From: Eggerthia catenaformis OT 569 = DSM 20559
GTDB taxonomy: Bacteria > Bacillota_I > Bacilli_A > Erysipelotrichales > Coprobacillaceae
Direction of reading: 5' to 3'
Length of the DNA: 64,000 nt
NCBI RefSeq assembly: GCF_000340375.1
Contig: NZ_KB446648.1
Span: forward strand, 381,263 to 445,262
In this document: piece after piece, positions 1-8,520 of the stretch
How the letters are laid out: each line of letters opens with the position of its first letter
Position numbering within the stretch: the stretch's first letter is position 1
Position numbers and translations under genes: made by a program
The notes under the pieces: generated by a model
Databases searched by the model: none
What the model was told of the DNA's origin: nothing
Seen by the model: only the letters and a program-made list of their open reading frames with translations

Positions 1-787
1 TGTTTTCATCTCCTATAAACCAGTTAAAATATACACAGGCATTATAAATGCCGTCATTAGCTAAAGTATCAGTAATATAATCAGCTTTTTCTTTGGCGGC
101 AGGATCTCCATCTCCCATACATATAGATAAAGAAGCATATTTAAACATTTCCAAATCATTTTGACTATCACCAAAGGCTATATAATTATTATAACCAAAC
201 AAATCGGCTAATAAAAGATTACCGGTCGCTTTAGAAAGACCTTCAATACTGACATCAGCATAAGCGGATTTACCGGGATCTACGTGAATACCTTTAATAT
301 CTCTAAATGCTTCATATTGATCTCCCGGATAAGAATATAAGATCATGGCATAAACATTATCTTTGCCATTATAATCTCTCACTTCAGGAATAACATTATC
401 AAAATATTTCTGTGTCTGATAAACATACTTATTTGGTTTTCTGGTAATTAATCTTTTTTTCATTTTTAAGACTACAGGCATATCTAGCTGATTAGCAGTA
501 GCAATTGTTTTCATAACGCTTTGAGGATTCATATGATATTCCTTGATAACGCATTGATCTTGATTTAAGATAAGCTGTCCATTATTTAAAACATATCCAT
601 CCCATTCTAAAATATCAAATATCTGAGTATTCTTTAATGAGTCATAGCCTCTGCCTGTACTAATAATCATTTTATGTCCCAGTGCTTTTAAATGTTTAAT
701 AGAATTTAAAGTACTCATAGATATCTTATGAACAGTATTATCTCTTAATGTACCGTCAACATCAAAACATAGCAATTTACTATTCAT
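1..787 (-). CDS. HAD-superfamily Cof-type sugar-phosphate phosphatase (3' end outside window)
   Basis: Cytosolic HAD hydrolase of the Cof/YbjI type, expected to dephosphorylate phosphosugars or similar small phosphoesters; the substrate cannot be read from sequence. Motif I is FDVDGT at residues 8-13, with both Asp present. Motif II is STG near residue 44, and motif IV is GDSQNDLEM near residue 210. The C2-type cap lies between. Translation starts at ATG 785-787 and overlaps the end of the upstream rhodanese-like gene by 8 bases, so the two are probably co-transcribed. The C-terminus continues past base 1. Three more Cof-type genes occur in this window. Confidence 0.88.
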   Translation of the reverse strand, partial: MNSKLLCFDVDGTLRDNTVHKISMSTLNSIKHLKALGHKMIISTGRGYDSLKNTQIFDILEWDGYVLNNGQLILNQDQCVIKEYHMNPQSVMKTIATANQLDMPVVLKMKKRLITRKPNKYVYQTQKYFDNVIPEVRDYNGKDNVYAMILYSYPGDQYEAFRDIKGIHVDPGKSAYADVSIEGLSKATGNLLLADLFGYNNYIAFGDSQNDLEMFKYASLSICMGDGDPAAKEKADYITDTLANDGIYNACVYFNWFIGDEN

Positions 788-1151
788 AATTGTTTTTCTT
801 TCTTTTCAGCTTTCTATTTTTAGGAGCGGCAAGACCTTCAAAGTATCCTTTAAAATGAACCTGACTGCCTAAGTTATAAGCTTTAAATCCTTTATTAATG
901 AGTTTTTTAGTTCCTTGATAAGCAATCCCTTCTCTAAAGGCATAGACATAATAAACAGCATCTTTTGGTAATAGATGAGATTCATTAGATATTCTTCTTA
1001 AAGGAAAACACTGTGCCTCTTTTAAATGCATAATATCAAAATCTTTTGCTTCATCCACACATAATAGTATAATATCTTCATTATTAAGGAATTCTTTATA
1101 AGCCTGATTAATTTCTTTTTCTTTTATAATACTCTTTTTTCCAAATAACAT
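780..1151 (-). CDS. Rhodanese-like domain protein lacking the catalytic cysteine
   Basis: Single-domain rhodanese-fold protein of about 123 residues. It has the typical pattern of an Asp/Glu-rich strand followed by HLKEAQCFPL, which corresponds to the HIxGAxxIP element of rhodaneses. The active-site loop reads VYAFREGIAY where active sulfurtransferases have VYCxxGxRS, so the sulfur-carrying Cys is replaced by Ala. A binding or regulatory role is more likely than sulfur transfer. An ATG at 1157 is also possible, but GAGGG at 1158-1162 is better spaced for ATG 1151. The 3' end overlaps the HAD gene, so they probably form a two-gene operon. The C-terminal tail is very basic. Confidence 0.72.
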   Translation of the reverse strand: MLFGKKSIIKEKEINQAYKEFLNNEDIILLCVDEAKDFDIMHLKEAQCFPLRRISNESHLLPKDAVYYVYAFREGIAYQGTKKLINKGFKAYNLGSQVHFKGYFEGLAAPKNRKLKRKKNNYE

Positions 1152-1200
1152 ATTCATCCCTCATTAGTATTAGTTTAGCATTATTCTCTTATTTAATCTA

Positions 1201-1229
1201 TTGCTTTTATAAGATTCTTATGATAATAT
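1201..1229 (+). promoter_or_regulatory. Promoter of tRNA-Trp
   Basis: TTGCTT (1201-1206), a 17-base spacer, then TAATAT (1224-1229), 14 bases before the tRNA. This is a sigma-A type promoter. Confidence 0.7.
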
Positions 1230-1242
1230 AATAAAGCGATTT

Positions 1243-1316
1243 AGGGGCTTGGTCCAATGGTAGAACATCGGTCTCCAAAACCGTTGATGCGGGTTCGATT
1301 CCTGCAGCCCCTGCCA
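1243..1316 (+). tRNA. tRNA-Trp (anticodon CCA)
   Basis: A 74-base tRNA. The acceptor strands AGGGGCT (1243-1249) and AGCCCCT (1306-1312) pair fully. The anticodon CCA is at 1275-1277 in a CTCCAAA loop. The T-loop GTTCGATTC is present, the discriminator is G1313, and 3' CCA is encoded at 1314-1316. The CCA anticodon reads UGG only, which argues against UGA being a tryptophan codon here. Confidence 0.97.
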
Positions 1317-1325
1317 GTAATATTG

Positions 1326-1357
1326 AAACACCTAGGGTGTTTTTTTTTTTTTTTTTT
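1326..1357 (+). terminator. Rho-independent terminator after tRNA-Trp
   Basis: Stem AAACACC (1326-1332) with GGTGTTT (1336-1342), a 3-base loop, and a long T run to 1357. Confidence 0.9.
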
Positions 1358-1363
1358 GAATTA

Positions 1364-1392
1364 TTGACATGAGATATGGCAATACTTATACT
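1364..1392 (+). promoter_or_regulatory. Strong sigma-A promoter before the broken gene at 1441
   Basis: TTGACA (1364-1369), a 17-base spacer and TATACT (1387-1392). It drives the degraded locus that follows. Confidence 0.75.
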
Positions 1393-1399
1393 TTAATCA

Positions 1400-1413
1400 G
1401 TAAAACGCTTACA
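1400..1413 (+). promoter_or_regulatory. cre-like element (possible CcpA site)
   Basis: GTAAAACGCTTACA matches 12 of 14 positions of the cre consensus TGWAANCGNTNWCA. The mismatches are the first two bases. It lies just downstream of the promoter, where CcpA binding would block elongation. Confidence 0.45.
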
Positions 1414-1440
1414 TAAAATAAAAAGGGAGGGAGAGAATCT

Positions 1441-2189
1441 ATGTTATTGTTTAATTTATCAAGATATAAAAATGGAGATAAAAATTGAAAAATTCCTAAT
1501 AATATTTTTACAATTTCAATATGAGTAATATGCTTTTAAATCAATTGAATAATTATACGAAAAACAAATAAGATCAATCTATTTCAAAAAATTGTATTTA
1601 GAAGCAGAAAAACTCAACTTACGTGCTCCTAATATATGGGGTGAATTAGTTGACGAAAAAGGTGAAAAGAAGTGTGTTCCTGTATATCTTGTTAAATCAG
1701 TAAATAATAGGAAAGGTGACAATGAAGTGACATGTGTATATGCTTTAAAGAAATCTATGTTTTCACATGAAAATGAGTTAAAATCAAGATTTATTTCTGT
1801 AGGTGAAGATGATGATGGTACATATGTTTGGGGTAGAATAACTTTATATTACGAAAAAATTAATAAGACAGGTTATTATCAACGACGTATTCTTCTAACA
1901 AAAGTTAAAGCTGAGTGGAGTTCACAGTTATCAAATTAAACTATCAAATAGAAGAGTAGCTTATACTTGTCAGTCAATAACAAATCAGAAGCAAACTGCT
2001 TATAAATATCCTTCTTCAAATACAGTTACATATAAGACAGGATTTAAAGATTATGTCGAAGATATTATAGGCTCTTTATTGGCACCACAGATGAATGTTA
2101 CTTGTAAAAGAGGGACAGGGTCTTGGAGATTTACTTGTCAGAACCGAATAATGGATAAAATACCCGGATTGGGGGATTTAATTAAATAA
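1441..2189 (+). pseudogene. Frameshifted gene of unknown function
   Basis: I do not recognise the family. Behind a strong promoter and the ribosome site GGGAGGGAG, ATG 1441 opens a frame that stops after 15 codons. A second frame is open from 1553 to 1939 (a TTG at 1592 gives 115 residues). A third frame, shifted by one base near 1915-1925, runs to TAA 2187-2189 and reads KLSNRRVAYTCQ, later GSWRFTCQNR. The continuity of good coding sequence across the shifts, and the last stop lying 11 bases before the next start, indicate one ancestral gene broken by small indels. The middle part is rich in charged and aromatic residues with no membrane segment. The C-terminal part has several Cys, as in a secreted protein. 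Confidence 0.6.
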
Positions 2190-2200
2190 GAGGAAAAATT

Positions 2201-2794
2201 ATGAAAAAATTATTTATGGCTATACTATTAGTTTCTTTAATTTTATATGGCTGTCAGAATAAAACTTTTCCTATTAAAAAAGATAATGTAAATATTGAAA
2301 AGTATCAGTTAAAGAATAAGGTAATATTAGAATTTACTAATGAAAGTCAGAACCTGATAGATATCTATCAGGATGATAAGCTAGTTATAAGGGCTTTAGA
2401 TCATAATAGTATATCTATACTTTCTTTTAGTAAAGATCAGTATAAAGATGACATTATAAAGACTATAAGTATTAAAAAGAATGAAGATGCTAAAATATTT
2501 AATAATTATAAAGATAATACTTATGTTAAGGCAACCGATGAACAGACCATTATTCTGGATATTGTAAAAGCAAAACCGGCATCAGGAATATGTGAAGGAG
2601 AATCAGTTATGTATCTCTATTCTAAAGAAACTGATGCTAAAACTAAAAAACCTATATTGCTTGATATTATCAGTAAAAAGATTATTTTGGATAAAGATAA
2701 AGCCACTATAACAGTTAAGAATGAGTGGGATAAGCCATCTCAAAAATTTCATCAGGTGACTTTTAAAACTAGATTCTATACTTATGAAAAATAA
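2201..2794 (+). CDS. Putative lipoprotein
   Basis: A 197-residue protein with a short Lys-start hydrophobic signal peptide and lipobox LYGC (Cys18), so it should be lipid-anchored to the outer face of the membrane. The mature part is polar and beta-rich with no catalytic motif that I recognise. It holds a single further Cys in a region reading KPASGICEG. AGAGGAAA lies 6 bases before the start. It follows the broken gene by 11 bases and may once have shared its transcript. Function unknown. Confidence 0.7.
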   Translation: MKKLFMAILLVSLILYGCQNKTFPIKKDNVNIEKYQLKNKVILEFTNESQNLIDIYQDDKLVIRALDHNSISILSFSKDQYKDDIIKTISIKKNEDAKIFNNYKDNTYVKATDEQTIILDIVKAKPASGICEGESVMYLYSKETDAKTKKPILLDIISKKIILDKDKATITVKNEWDKPSQKFHQVTFKTRFYTYEK

Positions 2795-2816
2795 CTGTAT
2801 TTCCTTTATATATTGA

Positions 2817-2849
2817 TAAAGGAATTTGGTTTTACCAAATTCCTTTTAT
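2817..2849. terminator. Bidirectional terminator between the lipoprotein and GH32 genes
   Basis: A long stem, AAAGGAATTTGGT with ACCAAATTCCTTT, flanked by A and T runs. It can serve both converging genes. Confidence 0.8.
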
Positions 2850-4300
2850 TATACAATAAATTCATTGAAAACAGCAGGTTTTAATGACCATATTTGAATA
2901 CTTCCCTGATACTGATAATAAATATAATGTTCATCTTCTTCAAGAAAAACTCTGCTTGTAAATAGGGATTCACCGTCATTAACATAAATTTCAATAGAAC
3001 TTGTGTCAATAAAGATTCTTAAATGATAGAGATCATTTTCTAAAACTCTTGAGCGTATTTCACCACGCTCTTTATTAAAATGATTATGAAGTCGGCTTCT
3101 GTCAACGGTTAATGTATGATGAGTGTATTGTATTCTTAAACCTCCGGTCTGATCTTTTTTAGAGAAAAGAAGAAGGTTAAGGTTACCCTGACAATGGATT
3201 TCTATTTCACAAGCTTGAGGAAGCTTATGCGTAGTTGTATCAATTCTCTGATCTCTTAATATTTTAAATCCTTCTAATGGTTTTTGCAGTAAACGTCTGT
3301 TTTCAATACATAATTCTCTAGGCATGGTAAGGCAGCCTTGCCAGCAGTCATTATCTGAAGGATAAGAAGAATCGGGGAGTCCCATCCAGGCAATCAGGAT
3401 AGCTTTTTTAGAATCATTAATATTAGCTGCACATTCAGCGGCATAAGAATCAAAGCCAAAATCTAATACATGGAAATGACCTGATGGAGTAAAGATCAGG
3501 TTCTTCCAGTCCATTTTTCCTAACAAATATCCATTATGATTATATTCCTGTTCTCTGTTTATTAAATAGATATGCTGAGGACAGAAAATCAGAATATCCT
3601 GATTATCTATTGTTTCAATAGATGGACATTCCCACATATCACCAAAATCTTCAAATCCTGGTACTTTAAGTTCACCTGCAAATGAGAAGTCTTTATTATG
3701 ATGAGATGACTTATAAATAATAACACAGCCTTTTTTATTTAATGTTTGTGCTCCGATTAATAAATAATAGGTCTGATCTTCTTGACGATAGATGATTTTA
3801 GGATCCCGCTGATGTTCACTATAAGAAGGATGCGGACCAAAAAGAGGCTTTGAATATTTATGAACAGTACCATCATCTCTTAGATTAACTAAACAGGTAT
3901 AAGAATGTCTATGCCAGTTCTCATCTCTATGGTTACCTGTATAATAAAGATATATTGATTGATCAGTAACTAAGGCAGAACCGGAATAGGCACCTTTATT
4001 ATCATAAATACAATCAGGATAAATACATACTCCTTTATTTTTCCATGTAATTAAATTAGTACTGGTAACATGATACCAGTGCTTTAATCCATGAACTGCA
4101 CCAAAAGGAAACCACTGATAAAAAAGATGCCATGTCTTATTATGATAGACAAATCCATTGGGATCATTAAGCAGACCGGTTACCGGTTGAATATGGAAAA
4201 CTTGTCTGTATTTAGAATTTTGTATTTTATTATAAAGATTACTGATCTCATTCTTATTATTAAAATGCCTATATCTTTCTTCTTTTGTCCATTCTTTCAT
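2849..4300 (-). CDS. scrB: GH32 sucrose-6-phosphate hydrolase / beta-fructofuranosidase
   Basis: Hydrolyses beta-fructofuranosyl bonds of sucrose-6-phosphate or short fructans. The 483 residues match full-length GH32. The N-terminal beta-propeller carries the nucleophile motif NDPNGF (about residue 46), the RDP motif (QRDPKI, about 165) and the acid/base motif WECPS (about 224). A C-terminal beta-sandwich follows. There is no signal peptide, so the enzyme is intracellular and its substrate is probably phosphorylated by a PTS encoded elsewhere. AGGAGG precedes ATG 4300. No sugar transporter or ScrR regulator lies next to it; the divergent neighbour is an AEC permease. Invertase versus fructanase specificity cannot be settled here. 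Confidence 0.9.
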   Translation of the reverse strand: MKEWTKEERYRHFNNKNEISNLYNKIQNSKYRQVFHIQPVTGLLNDPNGFVYHNKTWHLFYQWFPFGAVHGLKHWYHVTSTNLITWKNKGVCIYPDCIYDNKGAYSGSALVTDQSIYLYYTGNHRDENWHRHSYTCLVNLRDDGTVHKYSKPLFGPHPSYSEHQRDPKIIYRQEDQTYYLLIGAQTLNKKGCVIIYKSSHHNKDFSFAGELKVPGFEDFGDMWECPSIETIDNQDILIFCPQHIYLINREQEYNHNGYLLGKMDWKNLIFTPSGHFHVLDFGFDSYAAECAANINDSKKAILIAWMGLPDSSYPSDNDCWQGCLTMPRELCIENRRLLQKPLEGFKILRDQRIDTTTHKLPQACEIEIHCQGNLNLLLFSKKDQTGGLRIQYTHHTLTVDRSRLHNHFNKERGEIRSRVLENDLYHLRIFIDTSSIEIYVNDGESLFTSRVFLEEDEHYIYYQYQGSIQIWSLKPAVFNEFIV

Positions 4301-4446
4301 AATATAATCCTCCTGGTTATATTATGAAAGAGATAAAATTTGAATTCAAGAAAATCAAAGAATTTAAAATAAATAGTTTCTGATTCGGAAAATAAAAATT
4401 ATTATGTATTCTTTTTGTTAGAATGCAGATGTTTGGGGGCATAGTT

Positions 4447-5385
4447 ATGGAATTAAGTATATCATTGATTACACAGATAGGATCATTATTTATTCTTATT
4501 GGTATAGGGTATATTCTTGTTAAAAAGAATGTACTTGCAATATCAGATGCAACAGCTTTATCAAAATTAACATTATATGTTTGTGCACCGGCCGCTATTA
4601 TCAAATCATTTCAGATAGAACTCACAAGTGAAAGATTACATGGATTTATGCTTGCGATTATTGCTGCAATCATTATTCATATTGGTTATATAGTTTTTAG
4701 TGAAATACTGGCTAAATTTTTTTCTTTAAATGACATAGAAAAAGTTAGTATTACTTATTCTAACTGTGGGAATCTGATTATTCCTTTAGTATTAGCAGTA
4801 TTAGGGGAAAAGATGGTTTTTTATGCATCAGCCTATATGATGGTACAGACAGTTTTGCTTTGGACACACTGTAAAATGACAATTTCTCGAGAAAAAGAGA
4901 TCAGTATTCAAAAGATTTTAGGTAATGTGAATATGCTTGCGATAGCTTTAGGGATTCTCTTATGTGTTTTTCATATTCAGCTTCCGGTTTTATTAAGTAG
5001 TGCCTTATCCGGTGCTCAGGCTCCTCTAGGACCATTATCTATGTTAGTGGTAGGAATGCTTTTAACAGAGATGAGTTTAAAGGAAGTTTTTTCTAATAAA
5101 AGAGCATATCTGACTGCATTTTTTAGATTAATTGCTTATCCTTTGATAACAATGCTGGTTATTTATTTAAGTGGAGTTTATAAACTTTTTCCTAGTGCAT
5201 CAGCTGTTTTAATGATTACTATGTTATCGGCTAGTGCTCCAAGTGCATCCAGTATTACCCAGTTTGCAACTATTTATGATAATCATCCTGCTTTTTCATC
5301 TGTTATTAATACGATTACGGTACTTCTTTGTATTATTACTATGCCATTATTAAATTTTATTTATACATCATTAGTTAGATTATAA
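4447..5385 (+). CDS. AEC-family permease (auxin efflux carrier / malate permease type)
   Basis: Integral membrane transporter of about 312 residues with around ten hydrophobic segments in two halves, as in the Mem_trans/AEC family of organic-anion or auxin-type carriers. Conserved features include YVCAPAAI in the first half and SNCGNLIIPL in the middle. ATG 4447 is preferred because GGGGGC lies 8 bases upstream; an earlier ATG at 4423 lacks a ribosome site. It is divergent from the GH32 gene and not in an operon. The substrate is unknown; bacterial homologues are often annotated as malate permeases. Confidence 0.82.
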   Translation: MELSISLITQIGSLFILIGIGYILVKKNVLAISDATALSKLTLYVCAPAAIIKSFQIELTSERLHGFMLAIIAAIIIHIGYIVFSEILAKFFSLNDIEKVSITYSNCGNLIIPLVLAVLGEKMVFYASAYMMVQTVLLWTHCKMTISREKEISIQKILGNVNMLAIALGILLCVFHIQLPVLLSSALSGAQAPLGPLSMLVVGMLLTEMSLKEVFSNKRAYLTAFFRLIAYPLITMLVIYLSGVYKLFPSASAVLMITMLSASAPSASSITQFATIYDNHPAFSSVINTITVLLCIITMPLLNFIYTSLVRL

Positions 5386-5425
5386 CAAAATAATATTTAT
5401 TATTTCGTCATTTTCATAAAATAAC

Positions 5426-5454
5426 TTTACATATTTATATAAAGTATGTTAATA
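5426..5454 (+). promoter_or_regulatory. Promoter of the histidine operon
   Basis: TTTACA (5426-5431), a 17-base spacer and TTAATA (5449-5454), about 20 bases before the leader-peptide start. Confidence 0.6.
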
Positions 5455-5476
5455 TTTGAAAAATGAGGTGATTACT

Positions 5477-5527
5477 ATGCAAAACTATACAGTTAAACAA
5501 TTTCATCATCACCATTGGCGTATTTAG
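5477..5527 (+). CDS. hisL: Histidine operon leader peptide (four consecutive His)
   Basis: A 16-residue reading frame, MQNYTVKQFHHHHWRI, with ribosome site GAGGTG (5465-5470) and stop TAG 5525-5527. Four His codons in a row (5504-5515) sit just before alternative RNA hairpins and a terminator upstream of hisZ. This is the classical design of a ribosome-mediated attenuator that senses charged tRNA-His. The peptide itself needs no function. It was recognised by content and position rather than by homology. Confidence 0.88.
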   Translation: MQNYTVKQFHHHHWRI

Positions 5528-5623
5528 GGTTATATCATTTGATACAGCCCGTTTTGTTTTACAATTAAGCAAGGCTGTCAATCTAATAACACTAGAAACG
5601 AGGTTATTAGTACCTCGTTTTTT
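5527..5623 (+). promoter_or_regulatory. his operon transcription attenuator
   Basis: Competing RNA elements are visible. Hairpin A pairs GGGTT..TATC (5527-5536) with GATA..AGCCC (5541-5550). Hairpin B pairs ACAGCC (5544-5549) with GGCTGT (5573-5578), so A and B exclude each other. The antiterminator pairs CTAATAAC (5583-5590) with GTTATTAG (5603-5610). The terminator pairs AAACGAGGT (5596-5604) with ACCTCGTTT (5612-5620) and runs into T's. Antiterminator and terminator share bases 5603-5604, and the antiterminator arm also occupies the terminator loop. Ribosome stalling at the His codons is expected to favour read-through. The exact wiring is inferred and not folded by program. Confidence 0.85.
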
Positions 5624-5643
5624 ATTATAGAGGAGGAAAAAGA

Positions 5644-6606
5644 ATGGATGAATTTAAATATCTGATTCCGGAAGAAAGTGCTGATGCAACAAGCCTAAAT
5701 GCAGAGCTATTAAGAAATATTGAAGGAAAACTAAGAAATATCTTTAATCATCATAATTATCAGGAACTTATGTTACCGGCATTTGAATATGCTGATCTTT
5801 ATCAGACAGTTCGTAATGAAGATGAAGAAAGTATGTTCTTATTTGTTGGAAGTGAAGGTAAGAGAATTACTCTAAGAACGGATTTTACCGTTCCTATCGC
5901 AAGACTTTACAATGCTTCAGGAAATGGTATTAAACGCTATAGTTATTTTGGAGCTGTTTATAGATCTCAGCAAAGACATAAAGGAAGACATACAGAATTG
6001 TATCAGTCGGGTATTGAACTGATGGGATTAGAAGGAAGAAAGGGAGATCAGGAATGTTTAAGAATTATTGAAGAAACCATGCTTTCTTTAAATATGAAGA
6101 GCTTAAAGCTTGAGTTGGGAAGTGCTTCTTTTTATCATCGTTTATTAGAATTAGCTGATGATCAGAGACTTATTAGTATTTTAAAAAAGAAGTCTGTCAG
6201 TGATATGGAACAGTTTATTGCTTCTCATAGCTATTCGGATGATTTGAATCATCTTTTATCACAGCTTTTAGTATCATTTGGAACAATTGATGAATTAAAG
6301 ACTATTAAATCTTATGTAAGTGATAAAAGATTACTTGCTTCTATTGAGGAGCTGGAAGAGCTTTATGAAATAAGCGCTATGAAATCACAAATGATTTTTG
6401 ATTTGGCTATGGTACCTACACAGTCTTATTATACCGGTGTAATGTTTAAGGGATATTCTTCTTATAGTCCATATCTCATCTTATCAGGAGGAAGGTATGA
6501 TCATTTATTAAGTTATTTTGATTCTCATACGCCTTCTGTCGGCTTCTCTTATCATATGAATACACTTACAAAAGCTGTTATAAAGGAGCGTGAAGATCAT
6601 GATTAA
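5644..6606 (+). CDS. hisZ: ATP phosphoribosyltransferase regulatory subunit HisZ
   Basis: Histidyl-tRNA-synthetase-like paralogue that forms a complex with short HisG and is needed for its activity and histidine feedback. The 320 residues cover the class II synthetase core: [10 protein letters not shown] (about residue 81) resembles motif 2 surroundings, and QSGIELMG (about 120) is typical. The anticodon-binding domain of true HisRS is absent, which separates it from hisS. AGGAGG lies 6 bases before ATG 5644. First gene of the attenuated operon. It is at the short end for HisZ (many are near 390). Confidence 0.93.
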   Translation: MDEFKYLIPEESADATSLNAELLRNIEGKLRNIFNHHNYQELMLPAFEYADLYQTVRNEDEESMFLFVGSEGKRITLRTDFTVPIARLYNASGNGIKRYSYFGAVYRSQQRHKGRHTELYQSGIELMGLEGRKGDQECLRIIEETMLSLNMKSLKLELGSASFYHRLLELADDQRLISILKKKSVSDMEQFIASHSYSDDLNHLLSQLLVSFGTIDELKTIKSYVSDKRLLASIEELEELYEISAMKSQMIFDLAMVPTQSYYTGVMFKGYSSYSPYLILSGGRYDHLLSYFDSHTPSVGFSYHMNTLTKAVIKEREDHD

Positions 6607-7222
6607 GATTGCGATTACTAAGGGACGTATAGAAAAACAGGTCTGCCGGTTATTAGAAAAACAAGGATTTGATATGGATCCTATTTTTAACAAGAATAGA
6701 GAGCTTTTGATAGAAACAAAAGATGGTATTCAAATGATATTTGCGAAAAGCAATGATGTTTTAACATTCCTAGAACATGGTATTGCTGATGTGGGATTTG
6801 TTGGTAAGGATACCTTAATGGAATCTGATTATCATGATTATTATGAAATGTTGGATTTAGAAATAGGGAGATGTTTCTTTGCTTTATGTGCTTATCCATT
6901 GTATAAAACAAAAAGCTTTAATAGAAGAAAGAGAATAGCTTCTAAATATACGAAAACCGCAAAAGAATATTTTGCTAAAAGGAAAGAAGATGTTGAAGTT
7001 ATTAAATTAGAGGGGTCGGTAGAGTTAGGACCGGTGGTTGGGCTCAGTGATGCGATTGTAGATATTGTAGAGACAGGAAACACTTTAAAAGCTAACGGTC
7101 TTGAAGTTATTGATAAGATAGAAGAAATATCGACCAGAATGATTGTGAATAAAGTGGCTTTAAAATATAAGAAAAAGGAAGTATTAGATCTTATTAAAGC
7201 ATTGCAGGGGGGAAAAGAATAA
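6599..7222 (+). CDS. hisG: ATP phosphoribosyltransferase, short form HisG
   Basis: First committed step of histidine synthesis: ATP plus PRPP gives phosphoribosyl-ATP. The protein has 207 residues, the short HisG type without the C-terminal ACT-like regulatory domain, which fits the HisZ gene directly upstream. Visible motifs are ITKGRIEK at the N-terminus, [10 protein letters not shown] (about residue 65) and the PRPP loop [15 protein letters not shown] (about 158-172). ATG 6599 is chosen because AAAGGAG (6582-6588) is spaced 10 bases from it; GTG 6590 is too close. It overlaps hisZ by 8 bases and hisD by one. Confidence 0.95.
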   Translation: MIKIAITKGRIEKQVCRLLEKQGFDMDPIFNKNRELLIETKDGIQMIFAKSNDVLTFLEHGIADVGFVGKDTLMESDYHDYYEMLDLEIGRCFFALCAYPLYKTKSFNRRKRIASKYTKTAKEYFAKRKEDVEVIKLEGSVELGPVVGLSDAIVDIVETGNTLKANGLEVIDKIEEISTRMIVNKVALKYKKKEVLDLIKALQGGKE

Positions 7223-8520
7223 TGCTTAAGACAATAATATATGATGGACATATTAATGAGATTAAAGAAAAACTTCATGGACGTAAAACAGAAATATCAC
7301 AGCAGGTAAATGAAGCGGTATTAGATATTATTAAGAATGTAAGTATTAAAGGAGATAAGGCTGTTGTAGATTATTGTGCACAGTTTGATGGTTTTAGAGT
7401 TAACACCTATAAAGAACTGGTAGTTACTAAACAGGAGATTATGGATGCTGTGACGGCAGTAGGAAATAATTTTATTCGTATTTTAGAACGTACTAAAGAA
7501 CAGCTTATTGAATATCATAAGAATCAGATTGAAAAATCATGGATGATTACCAAAGATGATGGAGTTATTTTGGGAAGTAAAGTAACACCTATAGAAACAG
7601 TTGCTCTCTATGTTCCCGGAGGAACAGCTACTTATCCTTCTACTGTTATGATGAATGCTGTTCCGGCTATATTAGCAGGTGTTAAAAATCTTTATATTAT
7701 GACACCGGTCAAAGAAGATGGTAAAGTATCTGATGTTATTTTAGCAGCTGCTTATGTCTGTGGGATAGAGACAATTTATAAGGCGGGAGGTGCTCAGGGA
7801 ATAGCCGGAGCAGCCTATGGTACAAAAACCATCAAAAAGGCAGACAAGATTGTTGGACCGGGCAATATCTATGTAGCAACTGCTAAGAAGCTTTGTTATG
7901 GTATGGTGGACATAGATATGATAGCCGGTCCCAGTGAAATATTGGTTATTGCTGATTCATCAGCTGATCCATGTTATGTAGCTGCTGATTTAATGAGTCA
8001 GGCAGAGCATGACAGACTGGCCAGTGCGATTTTAATCACAACAAGTGAAAATCTCATTAAAGAAGTTAATGAAGAAATCAGTAAACAGATTCAGAGCTTA
8101 CCGCGTCAGGATATTATTGAAGAGTCTTTAAGAAATTATGGCGGAGCTATCTTAGTAGATTCATTAGATCAGGCTTTTACTGTTGCTAATGAATTAGCTC
8201 CTGAGCATTTAGAAGTTCTTACTTTAGATCCTATTGAAAAGCTTCCTCTTATTACTCATGCCGGTTCAATCTTCTTAGGTGCTTATTCACCTGAACCGCT
8301 GGGTGATTATATGTCCGGCACTAATCATGTTTTGCCAACCGGAGGAACTGCTAAGTTCTATAGTGCTTTGGGTGTATATGACTTTATAAAACGTAGTGCT
8401 TTTTCTTATTATCCAAAAGCAATCTTAAAAACATTTAAAGATGATGTCACAGATTTTGCATTAAGAGAAGGATTGCAGGCACATGCGAATAGTATTCAGG
8501 TTAGATTTAAGGAGGATTAA
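7222..8520 (+). CDS. hisD: Histidinol dehydrogenase HisD
   Basis: NAD-dependent, zinc-containing enzyme for the last two oxidations, histidinol to histidine. It has 432 residues, normal for the family. Conserved blocks are VPGGTATYPST (about residue 130), GPGNIYVATAK (about 212), the zinc and catalytic segment SQAEHD (about 257), the catalytic pair in APEHLEVLT (about 325) and GSIFLGAYSPE (about 350). The start overlaps the hisG stop by one base (TAATG), so translation is coupled. Confidence 0.97.
   Translation: MLKTIIYDGHINEIKEKLHGRKTEISQQVNEAVLDIIKNVSIKGDKAVVDYCAQFDGFRVNTYKELVVTKQEIMDAVTAVGNNFIRILERTKEQLIEYHKNQIEKSWMITKDDGVILGSKVTPIETVALYVPGGTATYPSTVMMNAVPAILAGVKNLYIMTPVKEDGKVSDVILAAAYVCGIETIYKAGGAQGIAGAAYGTKTIKKADKIVGPGNIYVATAKKLCYGMVDIDMIAGPSEILVIADSSADPCYVAADLMSQAEHDRLASAILITTSENLIKEVNEEISKQIQSLPRQDIIEESLRNYGGAILVDSLDQAFTVANELAPEHLEVLTLDPIEKLPLITHAGSIFLGAYSPEPLGDYMSGTNHVLPTGGTAKFYSALGVYDFIKRSAFSYYPKAILKTFKDDVTDFALREGLQAHANSIQVRFKED

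Noticed and set aside
4317-4604. Minus-strand 95-codon frame opposite the start of the AEC permease gene.
   Set aside because: It lies across the intergenic region and antisense to a well-supported membrane protein, has no ribosome site and its composition mirrors the other strand.
5386-5643. A tRNA-His T-box upstream of hisZ.
   Set aside because: No T-box core sequence is present. The His-codon leader peptide and antiterminator explain the region.
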